Shown piece by piece: positions 48,878 to 57,754 of a stretch of DNA of 64,000 nt; position 1 is the first letter of the stretch; each line of letters opens with the position of its first letter. Made by a program: the position numbers and the translations under genes. The DNA comes from Roseateles depolymerans (lineage in GTDB: Bacteria; Pseudomonadota; Gammaproteobacteria; Burkholderiales; Burkholderiaceae_C). The stretch is from the NCBI GenBank assembly GCA_003241055.1, contig QFOD01000001.1:62001-126000 (forward strand), given 5' to 3'. The notes beneath the pieces were generated by a model. It was not told the DNA's origin, did not search any database, and saw only the letters and a list, made by a program, of their open reading frames with translations.

Positions 48878-49264
48878 TCAGCCGCCAAAGAGATCCGGGT
48901 TGTAGGACGCAGCCATCGCGATGGCCAGCATCAGCAGCGCGATCAGGTAGCCCAGGACGTGCAGCCGGTTCTGCGTGAGCGCCCAGTGGCCGCAGGCCCA
49001 GTAGCCGATCAGTGCGACGATCTTCACGCCCAGCCAGGTCTGCACCAGCGGGTTGTAGTTCAGCGAGCCCCACAGGCTCAGTCCGGAAACGACAAGGCAG
49101 GTGTTGACGCAGAACACCAGCACCATCAGTCGGGCGTCCTGCGACAGCTCCTGCAGCCTGGGCGTGCCGAACTGGAAGAGCAGGCCGCGCGAGAAGAACA
49201 GCAGCACGCTGCACCAGCCGAGCAGCGCATGCCACTCGACCATCTGGGAGTAGAACCAGTTCAT
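48878..49264 (-). CDS. SirB2-family inner-membrane protein
   Basis: The 128-residue integral membrane protein has four predicted helices (about 12-30, 45-65, 75-92, 100-120). The N-terminal pattern MVEWHALLGWCSVLLFFSRGLLF and the internal arrangement match SirB2/invasion-gene-expression-up-regulator proteins, whose molecular function is unknown. It lies 67 bp past purM on the same strand and just upstream of ffs. Confidence 0.8.
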   Translation of the reverse strand: MNWFYSQMVEWHALLGWCSVLLFFSRGLLFQFGTPRLQELSQDARLMVLVFCVNTCLVVSGLSLWGSLNYNPLVQTWLGVKIVALIGYWACGHWALTQNRLHVLGYLIALLMLAIAMAASYNPDLFGG

Positions 49265-49331
49265 CGCGCTGAGGGGCTCACCGCGTAGCGGGAAGCCCCG
49301 GCGGTGCTTCTCGGGCGAGCCTGCGTCATGT

Positions 49332-50441
49332 TCAGCGCAGCGAGAGGTCGTCCTCGCCGAAGCGGATGCCCAGCGGTTCGATCAGCAACTGCTTCTCGCC
49401 GGCCTCGACGCGGCCGGCCACCCAGGCCGGAATGCCGCAGTCGCGCGACACCTGGGCGGTGCGCTCGGCGTCCTCGGCCTTCACGAAGATCGCGAAGCCG
49501 GCCCCCATGTTGAGCGTGGAGTAGGCCTCGCGGTCGTCCTGGCCGGCTTCCTTCTGGATGAACTCCAGCACTGCCGTCTTGGGCGGCACGGTGTGGATGC
49601 GATAGGTCAGGGCGCTGGGGTGGCGCAGCAGCTTGCGCCAGCCGTGGCCGGTGATGTTGGCGCAGTAGTGCGGGGCGATGCCGGCCTTCCACAGCGCCTC
49701 GGTCACCGGCGAATACAGCGCGGTCGGCGCCAGCAGCGCCTCGCCGTAGGTGACGCCCGGTTCGATCTCGGTCAGGTAGCCCTTGGGCAGGCGCTCGGCC
49801 AGCTTGCGCGCCAGGCTCAGGCCGTTGGCGTGGATGCCGCTGGAAGCCAGCAGCACGATGGCGTCGCCGTCGCCCAGCTTGTCGCCGACCGACAGCCGCT
49901 CCTTGGGGTTGATCAGGCCGGTGCAGGAGGCGGCCAGGTCGATGCGGCCGTCTTCGACGATGCCGGCCAGCGCCGGCGTCTCGCCGCCGCCCCAGGCCAC
50001 GCCGCAGGTGTCACAGGCGGCCTTCCAGCCGGCCACCAGCGCCTGGGCACGCTGGGCGTCGCCGAACCAGTCGCTGCCGCCGGCGGCCCAGTAGGCCTGC
50101 ACCACCAGCGGCGTCGCGCCAACCGTGATCAGGTCGTTGATGGCCATCGCGATCGTGTCCTGCGCAATACCGGCGAAGAAACTCTTGCCGGTCAGCCTGG
50201 CCATCTCGTCCGCCACCAGGGTCTTGGTGCCCAGGCATTCGACGATGGAGGCCAGGTAGAACGGGCCTACATCCACCACATAGGCGGACTCCCCGCGCGA
50301 GGCCTTGACCTCGCTGAAGCCGTGGCCGGCCAGGTGCGAGGCCGTCGCGGCGGCGGCGCGCTGCGCGGTGATCTTCAGCGGGTCGATCAGGTCGTAGTTG
50401 ACGCCAGCCTGGTCGTAGGTGAGGGGAGCTTGGGAGGTCAT
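49332..50441 (-). CDS. purM: Phosphoribosylformylglycinamidine cyclo-ligase (AIR synthetase)
   Basis: Fifth step of purine synthesis: ATP-dependent closure of FGAM to AIR. The 369-residue protein has the N-terminal SYVVDVGPFYLAS-type region, TKTLVADEMARLTGKSFFAGIAQDTIAMAINDL, GGGETPALAG and the glycine-rich LLASSGIHANGLSLAR, all family hallmarks. It is divergent from dnaX with a 78-bp gap. Confidence 0.97.
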   Translation of the reverse strand: MTSQAPLTYDQAGVNYDLIDPLKITAQRAAAATASHLAGHGFSEVKASRGESAYVVDVGPFYLASIVECLGTKTLVADEMARLTGKSFFAGIAQDTIAMAINDLITVGATPLVVQAYWAAGGSDWFGDAQRAQALVAGWKAACDTCGVAWGGGETPALAGIVEDGRIDLAASCTGLINPKERLSVGDKLGDGDAIVLLASSGIHANGLSLARKLAERLPKGYLTEIEPGVTYGEALLAPTALYSPVTEALWKAGIAPHYCANITGHGWRKLLRHPSALTYRIHTVPPKTAVLEFIQKEAGQDDREAYSTLNMGAGFAIFVKAEDAERTAQVSRDCGIPAWVAGRVEAGEKQLLIEPLGIRFGEDDLSLR

Positions 50442-50519
50442 GGGCGGGATTATCGGTGCGCCGGCCCGGGCGGGGGGAGTCGCCGGGCGGTGCCGCGCGC
50501 ACTTCTAGAATCGCGCCCC

Positions 50520-52532
50520 ATGAGCTATCAGGTCCTGGCCCGCAAATACCGTCCGCAGAGTTTCGAGCAGCTCGTCGGCCAGGAGCATGTCGTGCAGGCG
50601 CTGGCGAATGCGCTGACGCAAGGCCGGCTGCACCACGCCTACCTGTTCACCGGGACCCGCGGGGTCGGCAAGACGACGGTGTCCCGCATCCTCGCCAAGA
50701 GCCTGAACTGCACCGGGCCGGACGGCGCGGGCGGCATCACGGCCCAGCCCTGCGGCGTGTGCCCGGCGTGCCGCGACATCGATGCCGGCCGCTTCGTCGA
50801 TTACGTGGAACTGGACGCCGCGTCCAACCGTGGCGTCGAGGAGATCTCGCAGCTGCTGGATCAGGCGGTCTACAAGCCGGTGGTGGGGCGCTTCAAGGTC
50901 TACATGATCGACGAAGTGCACATGCTGTCCAACACCGCCTTCAACGCGATGCTGAAGACGCTGGAGGAGCCGCCCGAATATTTGAAGTTCGTGCTGGCGA
51001 CGACGGACCCGCAGAAGGTGCCGGTCACCGTGCTGTCGCGTTGTTTGCAGTTCAACCTGCGGCCCATGGCTGCGGCCGACGTGCAGATGCACCTGACCAA
51101 CGTGCTCGGCGCCGAGCAGGTGCCGGCCGAGCCCGGCGCGCTGCGGCTGCTGTCGCGCGCGGCGCGGGGCTCCATGCGCGATGCGCTGTCGCTGACCGAC
51201 CAGGCCATCGCGTTCGGCGCCGGCTCGCTGACCGAAGCCGGCGTGCGCCAGATGCTGGGCAGCGTGGACCGCTCGCATGTGGTCGGCATCGTCGATGCGC
51301 TGGCAGCGGCCAGCGGCGAGGCGGTGGTCGGTGCTGCCGATGCGCTGCGCGCCGCGGGCCTGTCGGCTGCGGGCACGCTGGAGGACCTCGCCACGCTGTT
51401 CCAGCAAATGGCACTGGCGCAGGCTGCGCCCGCCGCGCTGGATGATGCCGACCCCGAGACTGTCGAGGTTCGACGGCTGGCCACGCTGCTGCCGGCCGAC
51501 GAGGTGCAGCTGATGTACAGCATGGCCCTGCACGGTCGGGCCGAGCTGCATCTCGCCCCTGACGAATACGCCGGGCTGCTGATGGTGCTGCTGCGGATGT
51601 TGAATTTCCGCCCCGCGGGCACCCAGCCGCGGCCGCTGAAGGCCGCGCCGCTGGTGCGTCCGGCGGCCGCAGCCAAGGCCGTGGTCGCGGTACCGCTGCC
51701 CCGGCCTGCGGCGCCCGTTGCGCCGGTGGCCGCTTCGCCTGCGCTGGTGCCGGTGAGCGTCGCCCCGGCGGTGCGCGAGCCTGAGCCTGAGTTCGAGCCC
51801 CTGCATGAGGCGGTGGCTGAACCGGCCGTGCCTGCTCCGTCGGCGCCGGTGATCGAGCCCGAACCCGCGCCGGCAGCTGCGGCGGCTCCCGCACCCGCAC
51901 CGCTGGCGCCGGCCCGCGCGGCGGGCGACCCGCCCAAGGCCAGCGACCGCCTGCGCCCGCGGCCGGTGCTGGCCTCCGAGCAGGAGGAGGCCGAAGAACT
52001 GCCTGGCGACGCGCCCCCTGACGACGCGCCGCCGCCCTGGCTGGACGCCGACGACCTGCCGGCGATGAGCGCCCCAGTGGTCGACGGCGCGGCCTCGGGG
52101 CGCAGCAGTGCGACTGCGCCAGCAGCGGTGCGTCCCCGCCTGACCGAGACGCCCGAGGGCGAGCGCTGGGCCGCACGTGTCGAGCCGCTGGGGCTGACCG
52201 CGCTGACCCGCGAGCTGGCCTGGCAGGCACAGGCCCTGGGCGTCGAGACCCGCGACGGTGTCGAGGTCTGGCGCCTGCGGGTGGAGCGCGACTCGTTGCG
52301 CGCGCCGGCGCTGGTTGCCAAGCTGGAGGCGGCACTGGGCGGCCGTGTGGAGGCCGAGCCCGGCGTGGCCGAGGACTCCATCGCGCTGCGGGCCACGGCC
52401 CGTGCCGAGGCGCGCCAGCGTGCGGCCGAGGCACTGGCTGCTGAACATCCGATGACGCGGACGCTGCTGGCGCAGTTTCCGTCCGCGCGCATCCTGCCGG
52501 GCTCCATCGAGCCCCTGAACCCCACTCTTTGA
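50520..52532 (+). CDS. dnaX: DNA polymerase III subunit gamma/tau
   Basis: Clamp-loader ATPase and replisome organiser. The ATG at 50520 (MSYQVLARKYRPQSFEQLVGQEHV) gives 670 residues. The AAA+ core has Walker A GTRGVGKTT, a zinc site (CGVCPACRD with the preceding LNC), Walker B MIDEVHML and the SRC motif (LSRCLQF). Residues about 370-540 are a Pro/Ala-rich linker, and the C-terminal 120 residues form the tau domain that contacts the polymerase. No A-rich slippery site like that of E. coli is visible, so a separate gamma form is not predicted from sequence. Confidence 0.97.
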   Translation: MSYQVLARKYRPQSFEQLVGQEHVVQALANALTQGRLHHAYLFTGTRGVGKTTVSRILAKSLNCTGPDGAGGITAQPCGVCPACRDIDAGRFVDYVELDAASNRGVEEISQLLDQAVYKPVVGRFKVYMIDEVHMLSNTAFNAMLKTLEEPPEYLKFVLATTDPQKVPVTVLSRCLQFNLRPMAAADVQMHLTNVLGAEQVPAEPGALRLLSRAARGSMRDALSLTDQAIAFGAGSLTEAGVRQMLGSVDRSHVVGIVDALAAASGEAVVGAADALRAAGLSAAGTLEDLATLFQQMALAQAAPAALDDADPETVEVRRLATLLPADEVQLMYSMALHGRAELHLAPDEYAGLLMVLLRMLNFRPAGTQPRPLKAAPLVRPAAAAKAVVAVPLPRPAAPVAPVAASPALVPVSVAPAVREPEPEFEPLHEAVAEPAVPAPSAPVIEPEPAPAAAAAPAPAPLAPARAAGDPPKASDRLRPRPVLASEQEEAEELPGDAPPDDAPPPWLDADDLPAMSAPVVDGAASGRSSATAPAAVRPRLTETPEGERWAARVEPLGLTALTRELAWQAQALGVETRDGVEVWRLRVERDSLRAPALVAKLEAALGGRVEAEPGVAEDSIALRATARAEARQRAAEALAAEHPMTRTLLAQFPSARILPGSIEPLNPTL

Positions 52533-52545
52533 AAAGGACACGATC

Positions 52546-52872
52546 ATGATGAAGGGACAACTCGCCGGCCTGATGAAGCAGGCCCAGGCGATGCAGGACA
52601 ACCTGAAGAAGGCCCAGGACGAGCTGGCCAATGTCGAGGTCGAGGGCCAGAGCGGTGCCGGTCTCGTGAAGGTGGTGATGACCTGCAAGAACGAGGTCCG
52701 CCGCGTCACCATCGACCCCAGCCTGCTGGCCGATGACAAGGACATGCTGGAGGACATGGTGGCTGCTGCGTTCAACGATGCTGCGCGCCGCGCCGAGGCG
52801 ACCAGCGCCGAGAAGATGGGCAAGCTGACCGCCGGCCTGCCGCTGCCGCCGGGCATGAAGTTCCCGTTTTGA
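52546..52872 (+). CDS. ybaB: Nucleoid-associated protein YbaB/EbfC
   Basis: Dimeric DNA-binding protein of 108 residues. The sequence MMKGQLAGLMKQAQAMQDNLKKAQDELANVEVEGQSGAGLVKVVMTCKNE is standard for the family, with the conserved GAGLVKV turn. It is 13 bp after dnaX and ahead of recR, the near-universal dnaX-ybaB-recR order. AAAGGA precedes the start. Confidence 0.96.
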   Translation: MMKGQLAGLMKQAQAMQDNLKKAQDELANVEVEGQSGAGLVKVVMTCKNEVRRVTIDPSLLADDKDMLEDMVAAAFNDAARRAEATSAEKMGKLTAGLPLPPGMKFPF

Positions 52873-52873
52873 T

Positions 52874-52943
52874 CACCCACCCCCGAGGCTCAGCGTGCCT
52901 CCCCGTCAAGGGGCCGAGCCAGTTCTACGGCTGCCGCTGGATG
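52874..52943 (+). repeat. Burkholderiales-type intergenic repeat, copy 1
   Basis: A stretch beginning CACCCACCCCCGAGGCTCAG, through CCCCGTCAAGGGG, to CGGCTGCCGCTGGATG. It aligns with 61124-61209: both have the CCACCCCC start, a CCCC-TCAAGGGG hairpin-like core, GCCAG and the GTTCYACGGCWGCCGCTGGATG end. Both sit directly after a stop codon. Similar repeats are, from memory, frequent after genes in Comamonadaceae-related genomes. Confidence 0.65.
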
Positions 52944-52990
52944 GGATCTCGCCTGCCGCGGCGATCGTCCGTTGAAGCGAGGGGTTTGCC

Positions 52991-53572
52991 GTGAACGCGC
53001 TTGAGACCCTCATCGAAGCGCTCAAGCGCCTGCCCGGCGTGGGCCAGAAATCGGCGCAGCGCATGGCCTACCACCTGCTGCAGCATGACCGCGGCGGCAT
53101 GCGCCGGCTGGCGGGTGCGCTGAGCGAGGCGGAGCAGGGCGTCAAGCACTGCGAGCGCTGCCACACCTTCAGCGAGGCGCCGATCTGCGCGGTCTGCGAA
53201 GACCCGCAGCGCGACGCTCGCCTGCTGTGCGTCGTCGAGACGCCGGCCGACCAGGCGGCGCTGGAGCGCACCGGGTCCTACCGGGGCTATTACTTCGTGC
53301 TGCTGGGGCGGCTGAGCCCGCTGGATGGCGTCGGTACCGATGCCATTGGCGCGGCCGATCTGCTGGCCCGCGCAGCCGAACCCGGCGTGGAGGAGGTGAT
53401 CCTGGCTACCAGCTTCACCGCCGAGGGCGAGGCGACCGCCTATGCGCTGTCCGAGGCCTTGCGTGCGCGGGGCATCAAGGCCACCCGGCTGGCACGCGGT
53501 GTGCCGGTGGGCAGCGAGCTGGAATACGTGGACCTGGGCACCATCGCCCATGCGCTGAGCGATCGCCGCTGA
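52991..53572 (+). CDS. recR: Recombination protein RecR
   Basis: Works with RecF and RecO in loading RecA at single-strand gaps. The GTG at 52991 gives 193 residues, the typical size. It shows the helix-hairpin-helix LPGVGQKSAQRMAYHLL, a C4 zinc finger (CERCHTFSEAPICAVC), a TOPRIM core (LCVVETPADQAAL) and a C-terminal Walker-like TRLARGVPVGSELEYVD. It is preceded by a repeat and follows ybaB. Confidence 0.97.
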   Translation: MNALETLIEALKRLPGVGQKSAQRMAYHLLQHDRGGMRRLAGALSEAEQGVKHCERCHTFSEAPICAVCEDPQRDARLLCVVETPADQAALERTGSYRGYYFVLLGRLSPLDGVGTDAIGAADLLARAAEPGVEEVILATSFTAEGEATAYALSEALRARGIKATRLARGVPVGSELEYVDLGTIAHALSDRR

Positions 53573-53605
53573 GCGGTGCCAGGTCTCCTCCCCGGAGCAA
53601 TGCCC

Positions 53606-53998
53606 ATGACGATGGCTCAGGTCTGCCTGTTGATCAGTTGCGTGCTGCCCGTGGGCTGCGCGGTGATCGCGAAATCACGCGGCTTCGGCCGCCGCCCGCG
53701 CGACGGCGGCTTCGACAACCACGCGCCGCGCGAGTGGCTGGCTCGCCAGCAGGGCTGGCAGGCGCGCGCCAACGCGGCGCAGGCCAACAGCTGGGAAGCC
53801 CTGCCGGTGTTTCTGGCGGCGCTGTTCGTGGCCCATCAGAATGAGGTGCCCCAGGCCACCGTGGACCTGCTGTCGCTGGCCCACCTGGCCTGTCGGCTGC
53901 TCTTCGTCGCAGCCTACCTGGCCGATCGAGCCTCGCTGCGCTCGCTGGCCTGGGTGTCGTCCTTCGGCTGCTGCGTGGCGCTGTTCGTCATCCGCTGA
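53606..53998 (+). CDS. MAPEG-family membrane protein
   Basis: The 130-residue protein has about four transmembrane helices and belongs to the MAPEG fold (membrane proteins of eicosanoid and glutathione metabolism). Visible hallmarks are RANAAQANSWEALPVFLAALF, including the conserved Asn/Glu segment, and LAHLACRLLFVAAYLADRASLRSLAW. The second ATG (53606) is chosen because GGAG is 8 nt upstream; the ATG at 53600 would be too close. Substrate unknown. Confidence 0.85.
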   Translation: MTMAQVCLLISCVLPVGCAVIAKSRGFGRRPRDGGFDNHAPREWLARQQGWQARANAAQANSWEALPVFLAALFVAHQNEVPQATVDLLSLAHLACRLLFVAAYLADRASLRSLAWVSSFGCCVALFVIR

Positions 53999-54037
53999 GC
54001 GCGGCGCCGAGCGTGTCGGCACCGCAGGGACGGCCGA

Positions 54038-55666
54038 TCAGGGTGCGGCAGAAGCCAACACGTTGCGGCCCTTGCCGCCAGCGCGCACCAGCTTGGCCTT
54101 GGGCGCCGGCGCCTTCGTGGCAGCCACCTTCTGCGACCTGGCCGGGGCCTTGGCGGCCACCTTGCGGGCGGGCGGGGCGTCGGCCTTGACCGTGTAGGCG
54201 GTGTAGACCACCAGGGCCTGGCCGGGCTTGAGGCGCGCTCCGCCGGACAGCTTGTTCCACTGTGCGACCTGCTCGGCCTTCACGCGGTAGCGGCTGGCGA
54301 TACCGGCCACGGTGTCGCCCTTGCCGGCCTTGAACGCTACACGGCGCAGCGGCGGGGCGTCGGGCGCGAGCGCCAGGCTGGCCGTGTCGGCCAGGTGGCC
54401 GGACACGTCGGCCACCACCTTCTCGTCGCGCGGCACCAGCAGCGTGGAACCGGCCTTGACCAGCATCCTGGGCGGGATCTTGTTGACCTCGCGCAACTGG
54501 GCCTCGGGCATGCCGGTACGCTTGGCCGCCTCGGCGGGGCTCATGGTCTTGGGCACGACCCAGGCCGTCCAGCTGGCCAGCGGCCCCAGGTTGAGGCCCA
54601 CATGCCGTTCCAGGTTCTCGGCGAAGGTGCTGGCCTGGTCGTAGGGCAGCAGCACGCGCGGCGTGGCAGCGGCCAGGATCACCGGCTGGTTCATCTGAGG
54701 GTTGAACTGCTGGAAGGTCTCCAGCGTCAGGCCTGCCAGGCGGGCAGCCAGCTCCACGTCGATGTCCCGCTCGATCTTCACGCTCAGGAAGTAGGGGTGG
54801 TTGGCCACCGGCGGCAGGCTCAGGGCATAGCGCTCGGGCGCCATCACGATGTTCTTCACCGCCTGCAGCTTGGGCACGTAGTAGCGGGTCTCGTCGGGCA
54901 GCTTGAGGCTGGCGTAGTCGGTGGGCAGGCCCTGGCGCTGGTTGCGCGCGATCGCCTTCTGCACATTGCCCGGGCCCCAGTTGTAGGCCGCAAGCGCCAC
55001 ATGCCAGTCGCCGAACATCTTGTAGAGCCGGCCCAGGTAGTCCAGCGCGGCGCGGGTGGAGGCCATCACATCGCGGCGGTCGTCGCGGAAGATGTTCTGT
55101 TTCAGGTCGAAGTCGCGGCCGGTGGCGGGCATGAACTGCCACATGCCGGTGGCCTTGGTGCTGGACACCGCATGCGTGACGAAGGCGCTTTCGACGAAGG
55201 GCAGCAGGGCCAGCTCGGCGGGCATGTTGCGCTTCTCGACCTCCTCGACGATGTGATAGAGGTAGCGGCTGCCGCGGGTGGTCATGCGCTCGACGTAGTC
55301 GGGGCGGGCGCTGTACCAGGCTTCGGCCTTGCGCACCCAGTCGTCGTCCAGATCCTCGAGCTGGAAACCCTGGCGCAGCCGGACCCAGAGGTCGGCGTTG
55401 GCGCTGGCCGCGTCGAGATCGACCTTGCCGTCCGGGTTGAGGTTGTCCTCGAGCAACTGTGCGGCCTGCGCGCGGTTGGCCGTGGCGAGGGCAGGGGCCT
55501 CTGCGCTGGCCAGGGCCTGGCTCGACGCTGGCTGGGCCAGTTCGCCCGGCAGATTGTTGCGGGCGCTGGGCGTCAGCTCGGCCTGCTTCTGCTGGGATTG
55601 CTGGGTGCTTGCGCAGGCGGTCAGCAGCAGCGCGAGGGCGAGGGGGGTGAGTCGGGTCAGGCTCAT
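54038..55666 (-). CDS. mltD: Membrane-bound lytic murein transglycosylase D
   Basis: Periplasmic lipoprotein that cleaves the glycan strand of peptidoglycan to form anhydro-muropeptides. The start at 55666 (MSLTRLTPLALALLLTACAS) gives 542 residues with a lipobox LTAC. The SLT domain (about 120-260) contains the catalytic Glu in LLPFVESAF and the motifs ATGMWQFMPATGR and ALAAYNWGPGNVQKAI. LysM-like repeats bind peptidoglycan in the C-terminal half (about 330-500), followed by a basic Ala/Lys-rich tail. The ATG overlaps the gloB stop, so gloB and mltD are coupled. Confidence 0.93.
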   Translation of the reverse strand: MSLTRLTPLALALLLTACASTQQSQQKQAELTPSARNNLPGELAQPASSQALASAEAPALATANRAQAAQLLEDNLNPDGKVDLDAASANADLWVRLRQGFQLEDLDDDWVRKAEAWYSARPDYVERMTTRGSRYLYHIVEEVEKRNMPAELALLPFVESAFVTHAVSSTKATGMWQFMPATGRDFDLKQNIFRDDRRDVMASTRAALDYLGRLYKMFGDWHVALAAYNWGPGNVQKAIARNQRQGLPTDYASLKLPDETRYYVPKLQAVKNIVMAPERYALSLPPVANHPYFLSVKIERDIDVELAARLAGLTLETFQQFNPQMNQPVILAAATPRVLLPYDQASTFAENLERHVGLNLGPLASWTAWVVPKTMSPAEAAKRTGMPEAQLREVNKIPPRMLVKAGSTLLVPRDEKVVADVSGHLADTASLALAPDAPPLRRVAFKAGKGDTVAGIASRYRVKAEQVAQWNKLSGGARLKPGQALVVYTAYTVKADAPPARKVAAKAPARSQKVAATKAPAPKAKLVRAGGKGRNVLASAAP

Positions 55667-56517
55667 CGGAATCCGTTCTTCCAGTCCCGCAGCACGGCCA
55701 GCACATCGACGGGGCTGGGTTGGGCGGGCAGCTTCAGGGGCGCATGACGGCGGGCGGCCGCCTGCAGCGCGGCGTGTTCGCAGCGCAGGAAAGGGTTGAT
55801 CGCACGTTCCCGGCCCAGCGTGGCGGGCAGGGTGGGGCGCAGCTCTGCGCGCTCGGCGGCACACCAGGTGGCGTAGGTTCGTAGCGCGGCGTTGTCGGGG
55901 TCGACTTCCTGCGCGAAACGCAGGTTGGACAGCGTGTACTCGTGGGCGCAGCAGACCCGCGTGGCACCGGGCAGGGCCGCCAGCGATTGCAGCGAGGCAT
56001 GCAGCTGCGCCGGCGTGCCTTCAAACAGGCGGCCGCAGCCGGCGCTGAAGAGGGTGTCGCCGCAGAACAGCAGCGGGGCATGGCTGCCCTGCGTTGGCAC
56101 CGCGGCGGCATAGAAGGCGATGTGGCCAGCGGTATGGCCGGGCACGTCCAGCACAGTGAAGCGCAGGCCGAGCAGCTCGACGTGGTCACCGCCGCCCACC
56201 CGCTGCACCGGCTCGGGCAGCTTCTCGCGCCGTGGGCCGTAGACCTGACCCTGCAGGCGGGGGCGCAGGGCGTCGACCCCACCGACATGATCACCGTGGT
56301 GATGGGTCAATAGAATGCCGGCCAGCTTCAGCCCCCGGCGGTCGAGCTCGGCGGCCACCGGTGCGGCGTCGCCCGGATCGACCACCAGGGCGTCGCGACC
56401 GTTGTCCAGCAGCCAGAGATAGTTGTCGTCGAAGGCGGGCAGCGGGGTGAGCGTCAGGACGCCCTGTGAGGATGCAGTCGTCGGATGCGAGCTGACCGTG
56501 GGTTGCCCCTGATTCAT
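55663..56517 (-). CDS. gloB: Hydroxyacylglutathione hydrolase (glyoxalase II)
   Basis: Hydrolyses S-lactoylglutathione in methylglyoxal detoxification. The 284-residue protein has the binuclear metal motif THHHGDHVGG, VLDVPGHTAGHIAFY, FCGDTLFSAGCGRLFEG and CCAHEYTLSNLRFA, all standard. It starts with a disordered extension of about 20 residues before LTLTPLPAFDDNYLWLL. The start codon is only 15 bp from that of the divergent methyltransferase gene, so the two promoters must overlap the opposite coding regions. Confidence 0.95.
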   Translation of the reverse strand: MNQGQPTVSSHPTTASSQGVLTLTPLPAFDDNYLWLLDNGRDALVVDPGDAAPVAAELDRRGLKLAGILLTHHHGDHVGGVDALRPRLQGQVYGPRREKLPEPVQRVGGGDHVELLGLRFTVLDVPGHTAGHIAFYAAAVPTQGSHAPLLFCGDTLFSAGCGRLFEGTPAQLHASLQSLAALPGATRVCCAHEYTLSNLRFAQEVDPDNAALRTYATWCAAERAELRPTLPATLGRERAINPFLRCEHAALQAAARRHAPLKLPAQPSPVDVLAVLRDWKNGFR

Positions 56518-56532
56518 GCTGCCTTGAAACCC

Positions 56533-57273
56533 ATGACGGATAAAGCGCCGAGTATAGAGACTGCCCCGGAGCTGGTGGCCTGGCTGGAGACCCCGCCAGG
56601 GCGCTATCTGCTGGCCTGGGAGCAGGCGCAGGTCGACGCAGCCGTCGCCGACCTGTTCGGCTTCCATGCACTGCAGCTCGGGTTGCCGTCGTTGCAGGCG
56701 CTGCAGGCCAATCGCATGCCGCATCGCTGGGTGGCGGGTGTCGACCTGCAGTGCGATTTCGACGCACTGCCGTTCGAGTCGGGCAGCATGGATCTGGTGG
56801 TGCTGCCGCATGCGCTGGAGCAGGCGGCCGATGCCCACCGGCTGTTGCGCGAGGTCGAACGCGTGCTGCGCCCCGAGGGGCGGCTCATCGTCTTCGGCCT
56901 CAATCCGGCCAGCCTGTGGGGCATGCGTCAGAAGCTGGGGCGGCTGCGACCGGGTCAGCCCTGCTACCTGCCGCGCAGCGGCGAGTTCCTCGGCTACTGG
57001 CGTTTGCGGGACTGGCTCAAGCTGCTGTCCTTCGAGGTCGAGCGCGCGCGTTTCGGGCTGTACCGCCCGCCACTGCGCAGCGAGGCCTGGCTGGAGCGCT
57101 GGCAGTGGGTCGAGCCCATCGGCAGCCGCTGGTGGCCGGTGCTGGGGGCGGTGTATTTCATCCAGGCGATCAAGCGGGTGCATGGCACGCGCATGATCGG
57201 CCTGGCCAGAAACAAGCGGCTGGCGGCCAAGAAGGCGCCGGCCGTGGCTTTGAACAATCAGAACAAGGAATGA
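56533..57273 (+). CDS. Class I SAM-dependent methyltransferase (YafS-like)
   Basis: The 246-residue protein has a partial Rossmann fold: VAGVDLQCDFDALPFESGSMDLVVLPHALEQAADAHRLLREVERVLRPEGRLIVFG matches Methyltransf_11 motifs, although the first glycine-rich loop is not obvious. Location between gloB and rnhA is the same as E. coli yafS. The substrate is unknown. The stop overlaps the rnhA start (ATGA). Confidence 0.85.
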   Translation: MTDKAPSIETAPELVAWLETPPGRYLLAWEQAQVDAAVADLFGFHALQLGLPSLQALQANRMPHRWVAGVDLQCDFDALPFESGSMDLVVLPHALEQAADAHRLLREVERVLRPEGRLIVFGLNPASLWGMRQKLGRLRPGQPCYLPRSGEFLGYWRLRDWLKLLSFEVERARFGLYRPPLRSEAWLERWQWVEPIGSRWWPVLGAVYFIQAIKRVHGTRMIGLARNKRLAAKKAPAVALNNQNKE

Positions 57274-57737
57274 CTGAATCAACCCCCAAGCCGGCAGCGG
57301 CAATCAAGCGGCCGCAGGTGACGGTCTATACCGATGGCGCCTGCAAGGGCAACCCCGGCCCCGGCGGCTGGGGTGCCTGGCTGGTCAGCGGCGGCCACGA
57401 GAAGGAGCTGTTCGGCGGCGAGCACGGCACGACCAACAACCGCATGGAGCTGACCGCGCCCATCGAGGCGCTGGCCTCGCTCAAGCGCAGCTGCGACGTG
57501 GTGATCTACCTGGACAGCGAGTACGTGCGCAAGGGCATCACCGAGTGGATCCTGAACTGGCAGCGCCGCGGCTGGAAGACCGCCGACGGCAAACCGGTCA
57601 AGAATGCCGACCTCTGGCAGCGGCTGGATGCGCTGCGCAAGCTGCACCAGGTGGAGTGGCGCTGGGTCAAGGGCCACGCGGGCGACCCGGGCAACGAGCG
57701 CGCCGACGCGCTGGCCAACCGCGGCGTGCCGGGCTGA
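57270..57737 (+). CDS. rnhA: Ribonuclease HI
   Basis: Removes RNA from RNA-DNA hybrids. The 155-residue protein has the four-acid active site: Asp in VYTDGACKGNPGPGG, Glu in NNRMELTAPIEAL, Asp in YLDSEYVRKG and Asp in GNERADALAN, plus the basic handle WQRRGWKTADGKPVKN. The start overlaps the preceding stop and has AAGGA just upstream. Together with rnhB at 746 the window encodes both RNase H types. Confidence 0.97.
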   Translation: MTESTPKPAAAIKRPQVTVYTDGACKGNPGPGGWGAWLVSGGHEKELFGGEHGTTNNRMELTAPIEALASLKRSCDVVIYLDSEYVRKGITEWILNWQRRGWKTADGKPVKNADLWQRLDALRKLHQVEWRWVKGHAGDPGNERADALANRGVPG

Positions 57738-57754
57738 ATTTCTAAAGGATTGCG

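Noticed and set aside
50520..52532. Programmed frameshift in dnaX producing gamma
   Set aside because: I found no A-AAA-AAG-type slippery heptamer followed by a hairpin in the region expected, so no frameshift product is claimed.
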